DNA of 64,000 nucleotides from Rhizomucor pusillus (taxonomy: Eukaryota > Mucoromycota > Mucoromycetes > Mucorales > Lichtheimiaceae): contig FWWN02000704.1 of NCBI GenBank assembly GCA_900175165.2, positions 393,864-457,863 of the forward strand. Direction: 5' to 3'. The translations under genes were made by a program, and so were the position numbers. Below the pieces are notes generated by a model, which did not search any database, was not told the origin of the DNA, and worked only from the letters and a program-made list of their open reading frames with translations. Below, one piece after another: positions 44,969-56,824 of the stretch. How positions within the stretch are numbered: the first letter of the stretch is position 1; each line of letters opens with the position of its first letter.

Positions 44969-46822
44969 TTAGTAACCATGGCTGTTTTGCTTGTTTGCTT
45001 TGATACTCTCTGGCATACGCATTTGGTAATCTGCACAATCATACCGAGTTAAATTCTGTTCGGATGCAGGATCATTCTTGCCCATTTGGTAATGTCCTAC
45101 CTCCATTCTGGGTAATATAACGGACCCACGGCAATGCTTGGTATCCACTCTTTTCAACGATCTTGAGATATCGTACTTGTATGCCTGATACGGTAAAGTA
45201 GGGGATTTCGAATCGAATGTTGATCGGCGGTCGCTTCTCAGTTTCCTCAGCTGATACCATAAGAACCGCAATTAATCCTACTTGTTGCTAATTACGTCGA
45301 AAATAATTCTTCTGGATATCTCACCTGCTTGAACGGAAGGCAAACCAAAGTGAGCACGCATGATAAATTCCTTGCCGCCCTGGAACTGCTTAATCTTCCA
45401 TACAAGGCATGACTTTTCAGGCTTGTATGAAACTGAACCGCTGCTACTCTGTACCACGGCATTGTGCATTAGTATGGATCCGTCTGACACATTGACACGA
45501 TTCTTCTTCTTTCATACTTGCCTTAAATTTTGGAGTGTCTGCGTCGTCTGGCACAGGTACTTCAATCTCTACATTGTTAGCTGTGCTCTTGCGCTTGAAC
45601 TGCGCTTTAGCTTTAACAAGATATTCGACACGAGATCCTTGATAGGTCTCCACAACTGCTTCTACCCAGATCAAGGGTTTTACGCTGGTTTGCAAACGGT
45701 AGCTCATTAATTCAAAGTCGCCGTCTGGGGGAATAAAGCTGATGGTGCGATCGTTTTCGAATCGAGAGAGACGAACACATTGATGAAATTTGACGTCTTC
45801 CATTTCAATAGCCTTTGTCGAATTCGTAGCTAAAATCGATACCCGTTTAAATTACCTCATTGCGCATTCAAAGATCATGTTACATCCGACTTACCACGTC
45901 CGGTCGCTTCAAACATCACCTTGTCATTGAGGCCTAAGCGCAGTTCAGGCATGCCAGACAAGTAGCATCGCATCTTGATAGCTCCCAAAACTTCACTTCG
46001 CAACACGTTTCCATTCGCATTTACCTGTGTCCTATCTCATCAGCATCTTCTCCTAGTGGTATTAATTCATCGTAATACTTGCCAACAAATTGACGCTCTC
46101 AATAACATCCAAAAACACTTCGTTCTTTTTGTATTTGATACCTTCAGAACGCCAGGAGACTGCATTTGTTACTGCCATGGGAGGCCGTACTTGGACTTCC
46201 AATTTGTAAGCGTCCTGGGTAATATATTCTTGCAAAATTTTGGTTTCGGTCGTTTGCGGGTAGCCGAAATCCATCATCTCGTCCAGAAGCTCATAGACGA
46301 TTACAAAGTTGTCTCGGATAGATTCCTCTTCCAATTCTTTGAAATATTCAGTAAAGACCTGCGTCAATTTGTGGAGATATAGCATGATCGACGCCGCATT
46401 CGTGTTTTTTCTCGTAAGTGCAAGTACTGAAAACATGCAATACGTACGTCAGTTCTCTTTGTGTTTTTCTCAATTACGCTGCGGTGTCCTACAGTAACCT
46501 ACAATACAAGTTGCTATGCTTGAGGTATAGGTAATTGATTCCCTCGTGTGTAAAGCAAGGTAGTGGCACTTGTTCATCCTCAGCTTCAGAGACCTACGGC
46601 AAGTTTTCAGTACTGCGAGAACTACACTGAGCATAACCTCTCGTGCCGTAATACCAATGGCATGAACTTTTCGACCGCGCTCATTGGAATGTCGCCTCGG
46701 TAATTTCGAGATATAAGGACCTTTCCTTTGAGATCCAATATAAAGACTACAGGTCAAGTAACAATGAGACAAATGGACCTGCTTCACCGAGTGCTAGCAT
46801 CAATGGTACCTGCTGAAGCCAT
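44969..46822 (-). CDS. APM1: AP-1 clathrin adaptor medium (mu) subunit
   Basis: Nine exons (46822-46810, 46746-46655, 46593-46503, 46426-46083, 46024-45895, 45829-45522, 45448-45325, 45250-45101, 45030-44969) sum exactly to 437 residues. The N-terminal longin-like domain begins FILDLKGKVLISRNYRGD; the mu-homology domain follows (WRSEGIKYKKNEVFLDVIES, FIPPDGDFELMSY, KPLIWVEAVVE, ALPWVRYITQNG, DYQMR). AP-1 mu binds YxxPhi sorting signals at trans-Golgi and endosomes. Introns 46025-46082 and 45449-45521 begin with GC, which is required to join VNLL to VNANG and KFK to SSSGSV. The 5' end is 167 bp from PRCC on the other strand. Confidence 0.95.
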
Positions 46823-46989
46823 CTTTTGCCAAACGTCTCAGGGATGGGGCGAGTTGCTCGTCTGAGCGTTTCGTGTTTGCTGCCGGGAAAGGGCGATCAA
46901 ATGGTTCTGAGTGTCAAAACGAGCTGGGTTGCACACGCATCTTGTCAGAAACGGACTTACCCTCTCTCCCTCCTAGTGTGCATATACAA

Positions 46990-48427
46990 ATGTCGCTCGT
47001 CGCCAATTACGGCAGCTCAGATTCAGAATCGTCAGACACAGAAACCACAGTAACACCCATCAAAGATATTTCAAAAACAGAGACATCAAAATCAAGCACT
47101 TCGTCGTTGGGATCGCTTCTTCCTCCACCAAAGAAGCAAAGCGGATCTGGAACAAGTAGCAAATCCGTCATATATGTTGATCTGCCCGGTACGCAAAAGT
47201 CAGACGAAGAAGAGGAGGATGACGAAGCAGCAGCAGAGAGACGTGCGAAGCGTGCACGGCTAAAAGCGCCTGCATCAACGAGTATTGCTGATCTGCTTCC
47301 AGCGCCCAAAAACAAATTTCCTGCATCAAGAGCGCCTCCACCGAACCTAATCGTACCCAGCGCTGTGGCACGCAAAGCTAAAAAAGACAGCAAAGAAACA
47401 TTGGTAGAACGAAAAGAAGCCGAGCGATCAGCCGAAGATGATTCTGAAGAGAAGACGCAATCACATCTTGAAGAAGCAGCACAGCAGGAGCAAGCGGAGG
47501 AAGAGAATGAGGAGCAGGAAGAGGAAGAGCTCACGCATGATGGTCCAATATTTCGATTAGGTAAAAAGGAGAACGACCCGCTACCTTCCCACGTGGAATA
47601 ATAAGGGTAAAAAACAACGTGGCATCTAAACTACCGTTCCCTTGCAGGAACCGAGGTGACCAAGGCCGTACCTCCGCCGTCATCATCATACAGCATACCC
47701 ACGCAGAAGCAACAGCCTTTGGTCGAGAACGAAACAATCAGAAATACGGAATCTAGCAGCATAGCAGCTGTAGATATGTATGAATATGACCCGAATGCAA
47801 TGTATGCGTATGGAGGGGATCCATCAGCCTACTATCAGTACTGGCAACCGCAGCAAGAGCAACAAGTGGCATCGAATGAACAAGATTCTAATGCCAACGG
47901 TACACAGGAACTAGGCATCGGGGAACTCGATGATGATACAGTAAGTGAAAACGAAATTTTATATCGGTTGAATGTGGCATAATATGTCTTTTTGATCCTG
48001 TAGTTAATAAGACTCACTGGAAAACGGAAACGGGCGGAAGGGACGATCAAAATAAAGGATGTGAATCAGGCAGACATATTGCCATCTGATGAATGGCGTT
48101 CTCGTCTGGAACAGACAGCGGCCCCCACGTTTATGAGCTCGGCACCGGCGGTATGTTTTATGATATATTGCAGATTCTGCCACGTGGTATATATGAGGCG
48201 CTCATGCACGTTTACTGCATTCTAGATCCAAGCTAGTGGCCTGCAGAAGCGCAAGAACAACCTTCTGGCCTTGGCAGCCCAGGCACAAACTATGCAGGAG
48301 CGACTGAATGAGCAGTACGCCGCAAATCGGAAAACAAAAAACGAATCACGGAGGAAATATGGTGAGTTCGATAGCAGCGAGCTGCATGATCTGCTTACTG
48401 ATTACTCCATCCTTTCTAGGATTTTGA
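46990..48427 (+). CDS. PRCC-family splicing-associated protein
   Basis: Five exons (46990-47560, 47648-47940, 48004-48150, 48226-48361, 48420-48427) give 384 residues. The N-terminus MSLVANYGSSDSES is followed by acidic and Pro-rich low-complexity sequence with LGSLLPPPK and IADLLPAPK, as in human PRCC. The C-terminus carries the conserved PRCC block: IKIKDVNQADILPSDEW, then LLALAAQAQ...LNEQYAANRKTK and the terminal RRKYGF. The last two residues are encoded by an 8-nt exon. PRCC-like proteins associate with spliceosomal particles and mitotic checkpoint factors in the nucleus. It diverges from APM1 across 167 bp. Confidence 0.85.
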
Positions 48428-48619
48428 AGCGACTTGGTCTCTTTTAGAATCCCTTGTCTCTTTGTTGCAAACATTTTTTTTCTTTCGAGTTGGCATATAT
48501 AAAATTAAAAAGAGCAAGCTCCATTTCTCTCCCCCCCTCTTTCTCTATCTCTCGCACACACACATTTCTCTTCCTTGATATCTTTCCTTGTTTTAAACCT
48601 TCATCCGTTTACTTTCAGG

Positions 48620-49540
48620 ATGGTCTGTATCCGGCTTGTACCTTATGTAACCTTTGACAGCCATTGCTTCCACTTTGACGTGGTCGAGCGTAACTTGGAT
48701 CAGTACATTATTCTGAAGCTTGGACGGTACAATACAAGTCGACGCCTTAGCTCGAATCGATTATCTTTCAAAAGCAAAGTTGTGAGCCGAGCTCATGCGG
48801 AAATGTACGCAGACGAGGATGGAAAGGTAAAAGAGCAAATGGATACAAAAACGAAGGAAGAACTTCTCACAAACAATGGGTCGATGTAGATATTTATCAG
48901 AGATATTGGGTCATCCAGTGGCACCTTTGTGAACCGTGTACGCATCGGTGTGCTACCCAAGCAAGTCTGCGAAGGTGACGTGATCCAGTTAGGAATCGAC
49001 TATCAAGGTGGCGTTGAGCCCATGTACCGTGCCGTCAAGCTGCAGCTTCAAATTGTCCATTGCGATAAGGAGAACGCTGGTGGCTCTAGCAACGACAACA
49101 ACAATGATATTTTCCGTCTTGCAGCCTTCCAACGGCTCATGCGGCAGCAGTCGGTATCAAGTGATTCATCTGAGGATAGCGCGGACGAGTGCTGCATCTG
49201 CTTAAACGCCATTGCTCCATCCCAAGCCTTGTTTTCCGCACCCTGCTCGCATGTGTATCACTACAGATGCATTCGTCCTCTCCTTGACCAGCATTTTCCA
49301 TCATTTTCCTGCCCGCTCTGTAGAACATACTCTGATCTGGATGCCAGCGTTGAAGAGACGACGCTCAAGCACCAACAGCAGCAGCATTTGGATATGCAGC
49401 CTGCTAGGCGCAGTCCATCATCATCCTCGACCGTGACAAAGCGCAGATACTCGACAAGATCCGTGTCTGGCTCTTCGTCGCTCCTCTGGAAGCAAATGTT
49501 TTCCACCACTGGCAGTGGTTTGAAGAATATCATCACTTAA
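48620..49540 (+). CDS. DMA1: FHA-RING E3 ubiquitin ligase, Dma1/Dma2 type
   Basis: Two coding exons (48620-48826, 48890-49540) give 285 residues. An FHA domain (LKLGRYN, FKSKVVSRAHAEM, IRDIGSSSGTFVN, GDVIQLGIDYQGG) binds phosphothreonine; a RING-H2 domain follows (CCICLNAI, CSHVYHYRCI, FSCPLC). Together they mark the fungal Dma/CHFR-RNF8 ligases, which act at septins and spindle poles to delay septation or mitotic exit. The ATG sits directly after a sequence resembling a splice acceptor (ACTTTCAG at 48611-48618), so an upstream exon is possible. The Ser-rich tail after the RING lacks recognisable domains. A septin gene lies about 11 kb away. Confidence 0.85.
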
Positions 49541-49866
49541 ACGGGGAGAATTACTCTTCTGCACGTCTTCCTTTTATTTTGTAACTCGATCATCCTGCCC
49601 TCCCTTTTCTTTGTTTAGACTTTAAATTTTCTTCCTTTTCCCTTATTTGCATTCATTTTTGCTTGTATGTGAGAAAATGTATTTTAAAACGGCATTAGCA
49701 TTTGAAACTATAGCATGAATAGACCTGCTTCTCATCCACCATTTACAGTGTATACGAAACATCCAAAGAATAGAGATTGTCGCTTTCATGGTGCTATATA
49801 TTCGCTTTATTTACATGTCGTCCGAATTTCCCTTTGTCTCTGACTCCTAATGTTGTCACATTGATC
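49541..49866. other. Short convergent intergenic region
   Basis: About 325 bp between the FHA-RING stop (plus) and the pyruvate carboxylase stop (minus). It is AT- and pyrimidine-rich; nothing else seen. Confidence 0.5.
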
Positions 49867-52800
49867 TTAGGCATCCTTAACAAGGCGTGCTACCAAGTCG
49901 CCTGACGAGAGCGAATCTCCCTCCTGAATAGGAACATGCTCAACCCGTCCGGCAACAGGCGCAGTGACGACAGTTTCCATCTTCATTGCGCTCAATACAC
50001 AAACAGGGTCGCCTGCTTTGAGATGTGCACCTGGTTTGGCGCGCACTTCAATGACCACACCGGACATGGGGGCAGCGATATCACCAGGATTGGATGTATT
50101 TGCCTTCTCGCGAGCCACGTGCTCCACAGCTGCGTTCTTGTCTATGATACCAACGACGCGAGCTTCACCGTTCAGCTCAAAGTATACATCCCGCTTGCCA
50201 GTGCCGTCCATGTGTCCGACAGCCAGGAGTTTGATAATAAGTGTCTTTCCTTCTTCAATTTCAACGTGGAATTCTTCTCCAATCTCGGGTTTGGCCAAAA
50301 AGTAGCGAGTTGGGATAACAGAAAGGTCTCCGTACTGGTTCACAATATCTCTGTACTCTGCAAACACTTTGGGATACAGCGCGGCTGATAACACATCGTA
50401 ATCACGGATGCTGCTTCGTCCGTATTTCTCTTCAAGTTCTTCCTTTAGCTTTGGAAGATCCAATGGCGGCAAGGAAGCACCTGGTCTTCCATCTATTCGT
50501 GGCAGGTCACGAATGATGTTGCTACGCAACGGTTCCGGGAATCCGCCGTAAGGCTGCCCGAGGTATCCTTGGAAGAATTCAACAACGGATGTCGGGAAAG
50601 ATAAAGTCGAGGCGCGGTCAATTACATCTTGAGCTGTCAAATTGTTGGATACCATGAACTGGGCTAAATCGCCGACAACCTTGCTTGATGGTGTCACCTT
50701 GACGATATCGCCACAGAGGGCATTGGCTTCGGCGTACGCCTTCTTGATCTTGATCCACTCAGACCCAAGGCCCAACTGTTGTGCTTGGAACATGAGATTG
50801 GTAAATTGCCCCCCTGGCATGCCGTGAAGGTAAACTCCAGAGTCTGCAGCCTTGACATTAGCCTCGAAGCAAGAGTACAGCAACCGGCATTGTTCCCAGT
50901 ATGAGTTGATAGCTTGGATGTCTTCCATGCGGATACCTGTACCGAGGTTCGTCTGTTCCAAACCGGCGACGAGGGCACCCATGGCAGGCTGGGAGGTCAT
51001 ACCGGACATAGAGTCGATGGCAGCGTCAATAACGTCTGCGCCAGCAGCGGCAGCAGCCAACATGGAAGCAACACCGGTGCCAGCAGTGTCGTGAGTGTGA
51101 ACATGGATGGGCAAGTCAGGGAACTTTTGACGGATAGTGCCAATCAAGAGCTTGGCAGCTTCAGGCTTCAAGACACCAGCCATATCCTTGATACCCAAAA
51201 TGTGAATACCTTCGTTGACAAGTTCTTGAGTAAGGTTGACGTAGTAGTTGATGTCGTACTTGGTCTTCTTGGGATCGCATACATCGCCGGTGTAGCAGAT
51301 GGTTGCCTCGACCACGCCCCCAGCCTTCTTGACGGCATCAATGCCCAGTTTCATGTTTTCGATATAATTGAGCGAGTCAAAGATACGGAAAATGTCCATT
51401 CCTGCCTTGACGGACTTTTCGCAAAAGTCATAGATGACATTATCAGGATAAGAGGTGTATCCAACTGCGTTAGCTCCACGCAGCAGCATTTGGAACGGGA
51501 TGTTCGGTACTGCTTGTCTGAGCTTGATGAGACGCTCCCAAGGATCCTCGTACAAGAAGCGCATGGCCACGTCAAACGTCGCACCTCCCCAGCATTCTAG
51601 CGCGAACGCATTGGCGAGAGCATGTGAAGTGGTAGGAGCAACACGTAACAAGTCTATTACATACGACTATAAGCATATATGGCTCCTGCGAAATAATGCT
51701 AGTGATAGATCTATTCAACTTACCAATGGTACGCACACGAGTAGCTAGCAAACTTTGGTGTGCGTCGCGCCACGTGGTATCCATAATCAACACACCAGGG
51801 TAAGCTCGCACAGCCTTGGCAAAGGCTTCCGGTCCTTGTTCCACCAAAATTTTGCGCCATCCTTCTGTAGGTGCAGCGGAAGCATCTCCATTTCCAGTCG
51901 AGTCGTTGTTCCGCAAAACTGGTACCTCAATCTCGTGGCGATACGAAGGTTCACCGATCTGTCCTTTGATTGGCGATCCATTCACAACGACGTCGCCCAG
52001 GTAACCAAGCATACGTTGGGCTCTATTCTGGTATTTGACAAGGCGGAAAAGATCTGGGGTATCATCGATGAATGTTGTCCAGCAGTTACCATTCATGAAT
52101 GTCTCGTGCGTCAAGAGACGTTGCAAGAACGGAATGTTGGTTTTCACACCGCGAATGCGAAACTCGACGAGAGCACGGACAATCTTGCGCCGTGCTACTT
52201 CATACGTTGACCCAGAGCAAGTAACCTTGACAAGCAGCGAGTCATAGTGAGGCGTTATAATGGCACCAGCGTAACCTGCCCCGCCATCTAGACGAACACC
52301 ATTGCCGCCCGAGGATCGATACACTTCGATCTTTCCAGTGTCTGGCTGAAAGTTCTTTTCTGGATCTTCAGTAGTCACGCGACACTGGATCGCGAACCCT
52401 CGCTGCCGAATACGTTGCTGCGTCAAACCAAGCTGAGGCAGCAATGCACCTGCTGCAATTTGAATCTGCGCCGCGACGATATCAATGCCTGTGATTTCCT
52501 CAGTGATTGTGTGCTCGACCTGGATGCGCGGGTTGATTTCGATAAAGTAGTGTCTATTTTGGTTATCGACCAAGAACTCGGCTGTTCCAGCGTTCTTGTA
52601 CTTGACAGCCTTTGCAATCTTGATAGCATCATTTAGAATAGCTTCTCTGACCGAGTTATCCAAGTTCTTAGCTGGCGCAATCTCGACGACCTTTTGGTGG
52701 CGACGCTGGACAGAGCAGTCGCGTTCAAACAAATGGACCACATTGCCGGCGCGGTCAGCGAGCAACTGTACTTCAATGTGTCGAGGCTTATCAACAAACC

Positions 52801-53760
52801 GTTCAATGAAAACTGTGCCGTCCCCAAACGCAGAAAGCGCCTCGGACTTTGCTCGGTTGAATGCATCCTCCAGCGAAGCCTCATCCCTGACAACACGCAT
52901 GCCGCGTCCGCCGCCACCCATGGCAGCCTTGATAATGATTGGGAAGCCATGCTCTTGAATGAACGCCTTTGCCTCCGCGAATTCGCTCACGGGACCTGGC
53001 GTGCCTGGGACAACAGGCACCTGGCAATCCATGGCTGATGCAATAATGCAAATAAATTAAAGTTTGTGGTTAGTCTGCTGCTGCATATCATTATCATCAA
53101 CATGAAACATTTCGGCTTATGTACCCTACCTATCTGTCTCGCTTTGGTCTTGTCTCCCAAACTTTCAATGACATCAGGCGACGGTCCAATGAACGTGATT
53201 CCCGCGGCGTCCACCTTGCGTGCAAATTCGGCGTTCTCGGACAAGAAGCCGTATCCTGGATGGATCATCGCAACACCTTTCTCCTTGGCGATGCGCACAA
53301 TTTCATCTTGTGCGAGGTAAGCGCCGACGGGTGTGAATTGACCCAACTTGCCGATTTGATAAGATTCATCAGCCTATAATTTTTTTATGCCACTCGGCAT
53401 CATCAGTTTTTTCTGCATCAGAGCAGTTAAAGATCTCGTCTTGCATAGACAGTCCTTACCTTGTATCTGTGCATAGACAGTCTATCTTCGTACGAGAAGA
53501 TAGCAACCGTCCGCATAGAAAGTTCGTGAGCCGTTCGCATCACTCGAATGGCGATTTCCTAAAGGTAGCACGACGCAGAAATAGAGTGCATACGCGTACA
53601 CGCACGCAGGCAAAGAGATGGGTCAAAACAGATGTATAGGAAAACGTTTGCATAGGTGGTTCATACTCACACCACGATTGACAACCATGAGCTTGCGAAG
53701 GCTCCCCATCACTTCGCTGCTGCGACGGATGGTTTCAACAGAGTGTTCTCGATGACGCAT
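49867..53760 (-). CDS. PYC: Pyruvate carboxylase
   Basis: Five exons (53760-53671, 53558-53460, 53373-53130, 53034-51724, 51653-49867) sum to 1176 residues, the normal fungal length. Order: biotin carboxylase with ATP-grasp (GGGGRGMRVV, ERDCSVQRRHQKVVEIAPA, INPRIQVEHT), carboxyltransferase (DTTWRDAHQSLLATRVRT, ECWGGATFDVA, HVHTHDTAGTGVA) and a biotinyl domain with the carrier lysine in SAMKMETVV (about Lys1139). It converts pyruvate, bicarbonate and ATP to oxaloacetate, refilling the TCA cycle and feeding gluconeogenesis. No mitochondrial targeting peptide is evident, as in fungi with cytosolic enzyme. Its start lies only 58 bp from the stop of the upstream GAR-protein gene on the same strand. 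Confidence 0.97.
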
Positions 53761-53818
53761 TTTGAAAAAGTCGGAAAAAGAAGCAAAGAAATTGGGAGGG
53801 AACACAAGAAGAGGGTTT

Positions 53819-56800
53819 TTATTTTTTAGCCATCAAGTTGGAATGGTCCAACAGGAACATTTCGAGATCCTGCCAGCCACCCCCGACCCGGACAAGCACC
53901 TTGTTTCTAGATGATGACGATGCATTCCGGCGAGAAGAAACATCTCGGTCGTAGGTCATTAATTTACAAGTGTACAATTTCTTGCCGCAAACAACAGATG
54001 GACTAAGCTCGTTACCAAAGAAATATTTGCCGCCTCCCTGCGGTCCCCGTTGGCACTTTACTGGAATCGGACTAGCATTGACAATCTTGGCCACTTCAAT
54101 ATCCAATGGATCTTTGGAATCAGGTACATACACCTCGTGTCCGTTATATGTTATTGGAGTTGCAGAGTACCGATCCGATGGTCGTCTTCGTGCTAGGTAG
54201 AAATCCTCGTCGTCCTCGTAAAGGTATCCGGCTGCTGCTGTTCGACGACGGTAGAGCTGAGGCGACGGAGTGCGCGTTGTAGACGGTGGAGGAAGAAACG
54301 GCGAGGCGGCCCGGTGGTACGCAAGAGCTGGCATAGATTGCTTCTTGTTCAACAGTCGTTGTCGAGAAGTAGACTCTCGATGCTGTAGCTTGTGGTTTCT
54401 CACCGACGCTGCAGGAGGAGAGCTATCAGGTATGGACAAAAATGAGCTTGTCGATGGATGAGAATTATCTGACGAATTATTTGACGATACTACTTGCGAC
54501 AAGTTACGGTCCAGCAACGTTGGAGGCAGCTGCGGCACCGGTGGTGGCGGCGATGATCCGCGAAAATGCATGGATGATCTCGGTCGCGGTATCAAGCTAG
54601 GTGACGCTGCGCGTGCCACGTGTCCTTGAGGTGTCTTCGGTCTTGGTATATAGGACGGCGTCATTGTTCGACGCAGAGGTGATACGGCACGCTCATGGTT
54701 GTGGTCGCGTTGGTCAGGATAAGGCAGTAAAAGATGCGAATTTCTCGATGATTCTCGTTCGTGCCCGAGGCTGCTCTTTGGCCGACTTGGTACTGCCACA
54801 GATGGTGTGAGGGATTTTCGACGACTGTAATCACCAGGATTAGGAGTTTTGGACCTTTGGATCGGGGTCTTTGGTCTAAGGTCTCTGTTGCCGTCAGCAC
54901 TGTGGTCTACGCTTTGCGTCCGTCTGTCGCGCATCAACGTGCTCTTCGTTGGTTTCATCCAGGATGCCTCACCCCGTTCATCTTCTCCTCCTGATCCTCC
55001 AGGAACTCGACTTTTACGACGCGGCATTTCAGATCCTGATACAACAGGCGACTTTGTTTGTCGGTTAGCAGCTCCGTGACGGAACAGTTGTGAGCCTGAA
55101 GACATAGACGATGATTCAGATGCACTGGGTCGTATATTCATATTGTCTCTTGCAAACGACATGGAACTCGCAGCGCGTGGTTGGCGCATGGCCGCGAGAT
55201 TGTAGTTATGGTTGCTTATACAGCTCGGAGTGACACTACGCACGAATCGATGATCGTCTTGCCCGTATCTGGATTTGGGCAGCGTATTGTAAGAGCGATG
55301 CGTTGGGCTCGACGGTTCAGGAGTCTTGTAACGGATGCTTCTCCATGTTGAGTGCCTATCCTGACTTGCTCCGTGAGCGCTCATAATAAGATGCTCTATA
55401 TCCGGCAAGTCCCTAGATCGTAGCGTCTCCATGGAAGTTTCGACTTGCGCCAAACGCTGTATTAATGATTGATATCTCTGTGTTGCTTCCTTGTCGCGGG
55501 TTATCCGAGGTAAGATCTGCTCTCCAGCCATGCGCAATGTCTTGTTTATACTGGGCACAAAATGCTTGTACCGCGCCTCCAGCGTTCTCTCGATTGATTT
55601 CAATTTTTCCCGGTCAACAGGCGGTAACGGAGATGTAACATGTTGCTGTTGTGGTGAATGAGATTTTGGCAACATTTGCATGACAGTACGCGATACCTTG
55701 TCCAGAGGATTGAGATGTGAGGATATTGATGCACCGTTGTCGCTACTGTTACTGGAATGCCATCTATATACTTGTTGAACGACAGAGTAGCATTGGCTAA
55801 TTGTTTTATCCAAGCATTCGATCAAGGTCTCTACATGGTCTGTCACTTGTCGAAAAACGCTTAGCCATCGATCTTCTTTAATATCTTCTTTGAGATCGTC
55901 GATTTCTACACGCAATGCCTCCCAGCGTTCCTGGACGATCTGATGCTTCCGCGCAAGCACGCCTGTTGGGTCACTTGGTGGAGAGTTAGATGTCATGCTG
56001 GCGTATATCTTTTGGACATCATTGAATAAAGGGTCGACCCTGTTGTCAATATCTGCAAGGATCTCCTCGTATTTGTGTGGCAGATCTGTCAGCGAAAAAC
56101 TGGCTGCAGTCGTGGCACTGGTCACTGTTGTCGAAGATGAAAACAAGCCGCTGCTTGCTGTACTGAGAGGCGAATTCAGGATATCGGTGTCTGTCCCTGT
56201 TGTCGTCGCTGACGGTCGTGGAGCAGCAGCAAATCGATTCTCTTGAAACTGAAATATCATGATGGAGATATCGTCAATTTGCTCGAGGACTCTCTCCATC
56301 AGGGCCGTGAGTTCTCTCTTGCCAGCAACGCTGTCCAGCTGCTTTTTGACGGAGTCCAAGAAATGGTGGAGGCTGGACCACTCTGATTGTATCTTTGTGA
56401 TTGACATTCTAGCCATCATTTTCCGCTGCTGCTGCGACGGCGTTTCTTCTTCCTGTTCAAACTTGTCATCGACAATTGCTCCGACTTCCTCCAATATGGC
56501 GATCAACGGCTCCATCCTGCCGATAGCAAGCTCCAGCAGCGACTCCATATCTTTAAGGTCGGGCGATTCTTCTTTCACATTGATCTCAAAAGTGAAGACT
56601 GCCATCTGTGCAGCTTCCAGCCAACGAGTCAATTTAGCTAAAACTGCATCAAAACATTCCATCACGTTCGCGAGTGACAGGGAATCGTGTCTGTTTAAGA
56701 GGTCCACCATCTCCTTTTCGGGCAACGCTGTTGAGCTGAGAGTACGGAAGACGGTGTCATTCTTCTGTGACGACATGGTGATAGGGGGCAAACTCGATGG

Positions 56801-56824
56801 ATATGGAGGTAAAACTGTCATCAT
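53819..56824 (-). CDS. GAR (GAS2-related) domain protein
   Basis: One intronless reading frame of 1001 residues; a later in-frame Met (MSSQKND) is an alternative start. The N-terminal about 440 residues are helical, with stretches resembling spectrin or coiled-coil repeats. The middle is Ser/Arg/Pro-rich with repeated PRPKTP/RPKSS-like basic motifs, typical of microtubule-lattice binders. The C-terminus is a GAR domain: PLDIEVAKIVN, GKYFFG, then VRVGGGWQDLEMFLLDH, with about 25 extra residues before VRVGGGW relative to the spectraplakin-like GAR. No CH domain is present. Inferred role: microtubule-associated protein. A coding exon this long without introns is unusual here. Confidence 0.78.
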   Translation of the reverse strand: MMTVLPPYPSSLPPITMSSQKNDTVFRTLSSTALPEKEMVDLLNRHDSLSLANVMECFDAVLAKLTRWLEAAQMAVFTFEINVKEESPDLKDMESLLELAIGRMEPLIAILEEVGAIVDDKFEQEEETPSQQQRKMMARMSITKIQSEWSSLHHFLDSVKKQLDSVAGKRELTALMERVLEQIDDISIMIFQFQENRFAAAPRPSATTTGTDTDILNSPLSTASSGLFSSSTTVTSATTAASFSLTDLPHKYEEILADIDNRVDPLFNDVQKIYASMTSNSPPSDPTGVLARKHQIVQERWEALRVEIDDLKEDIKEDRWLSVFRQVTDHVETLIECLDKTISQCYSVVQQVYRWHSSNSSDNGASISSHLNPLDKVSRTVMQMLPKSHSPQQQHVTSPLPPVDREKLKSIERTLEARYKHFVPSINKTLRMAGEQILPRITRDKEATQRYQSLIQRLAQVETSMETLRSRDLPDIEHLIMSAHGASQDRHSTWRSIRYKTPEPSSPTHRSYNTLPKSRYGQDDHRFVRSVTPSCISNHNYNLAAMRQPRAASSMSFARDNMNIRPSASESSSMSSGSQLFRHGAANRQTKSPVVSGSEMPRRKSRVPGGSGGEDERGEASWMKPTKSTLMRDRRTQSVDHSADGNRDLRPKTPIQRSKTPNPGDYSRRKSLTPSVAVPSRPKSSLGHERESSRNSHLLLPYPDQRDHNHERAVSPLRRTMTPSYIPRPKTPQGHVARAASPSLIPRPRSSMHFRGSSPPPPVPQLPPTLLDRNLSQVVSSNNSSDNSHPSTSSFLSIPDSSPPAASVRNHKLQHRESTSRQRLLNKKQSMPALAYHRAASPFLPPPSTTRTPSPQLYRRRTAAAGYLYEDDEDFYLARRRPSDRYSATPITYNGHEVYVPDSKDPLDIEVAKIVNASPIPVKCQRGPQGGGKYFFGNELSPSVVCGKKLYTCKLMTYDRDVSSRRNASSSSRNKVLVRVGGGWQDLEMFLLDHSNLMAKK

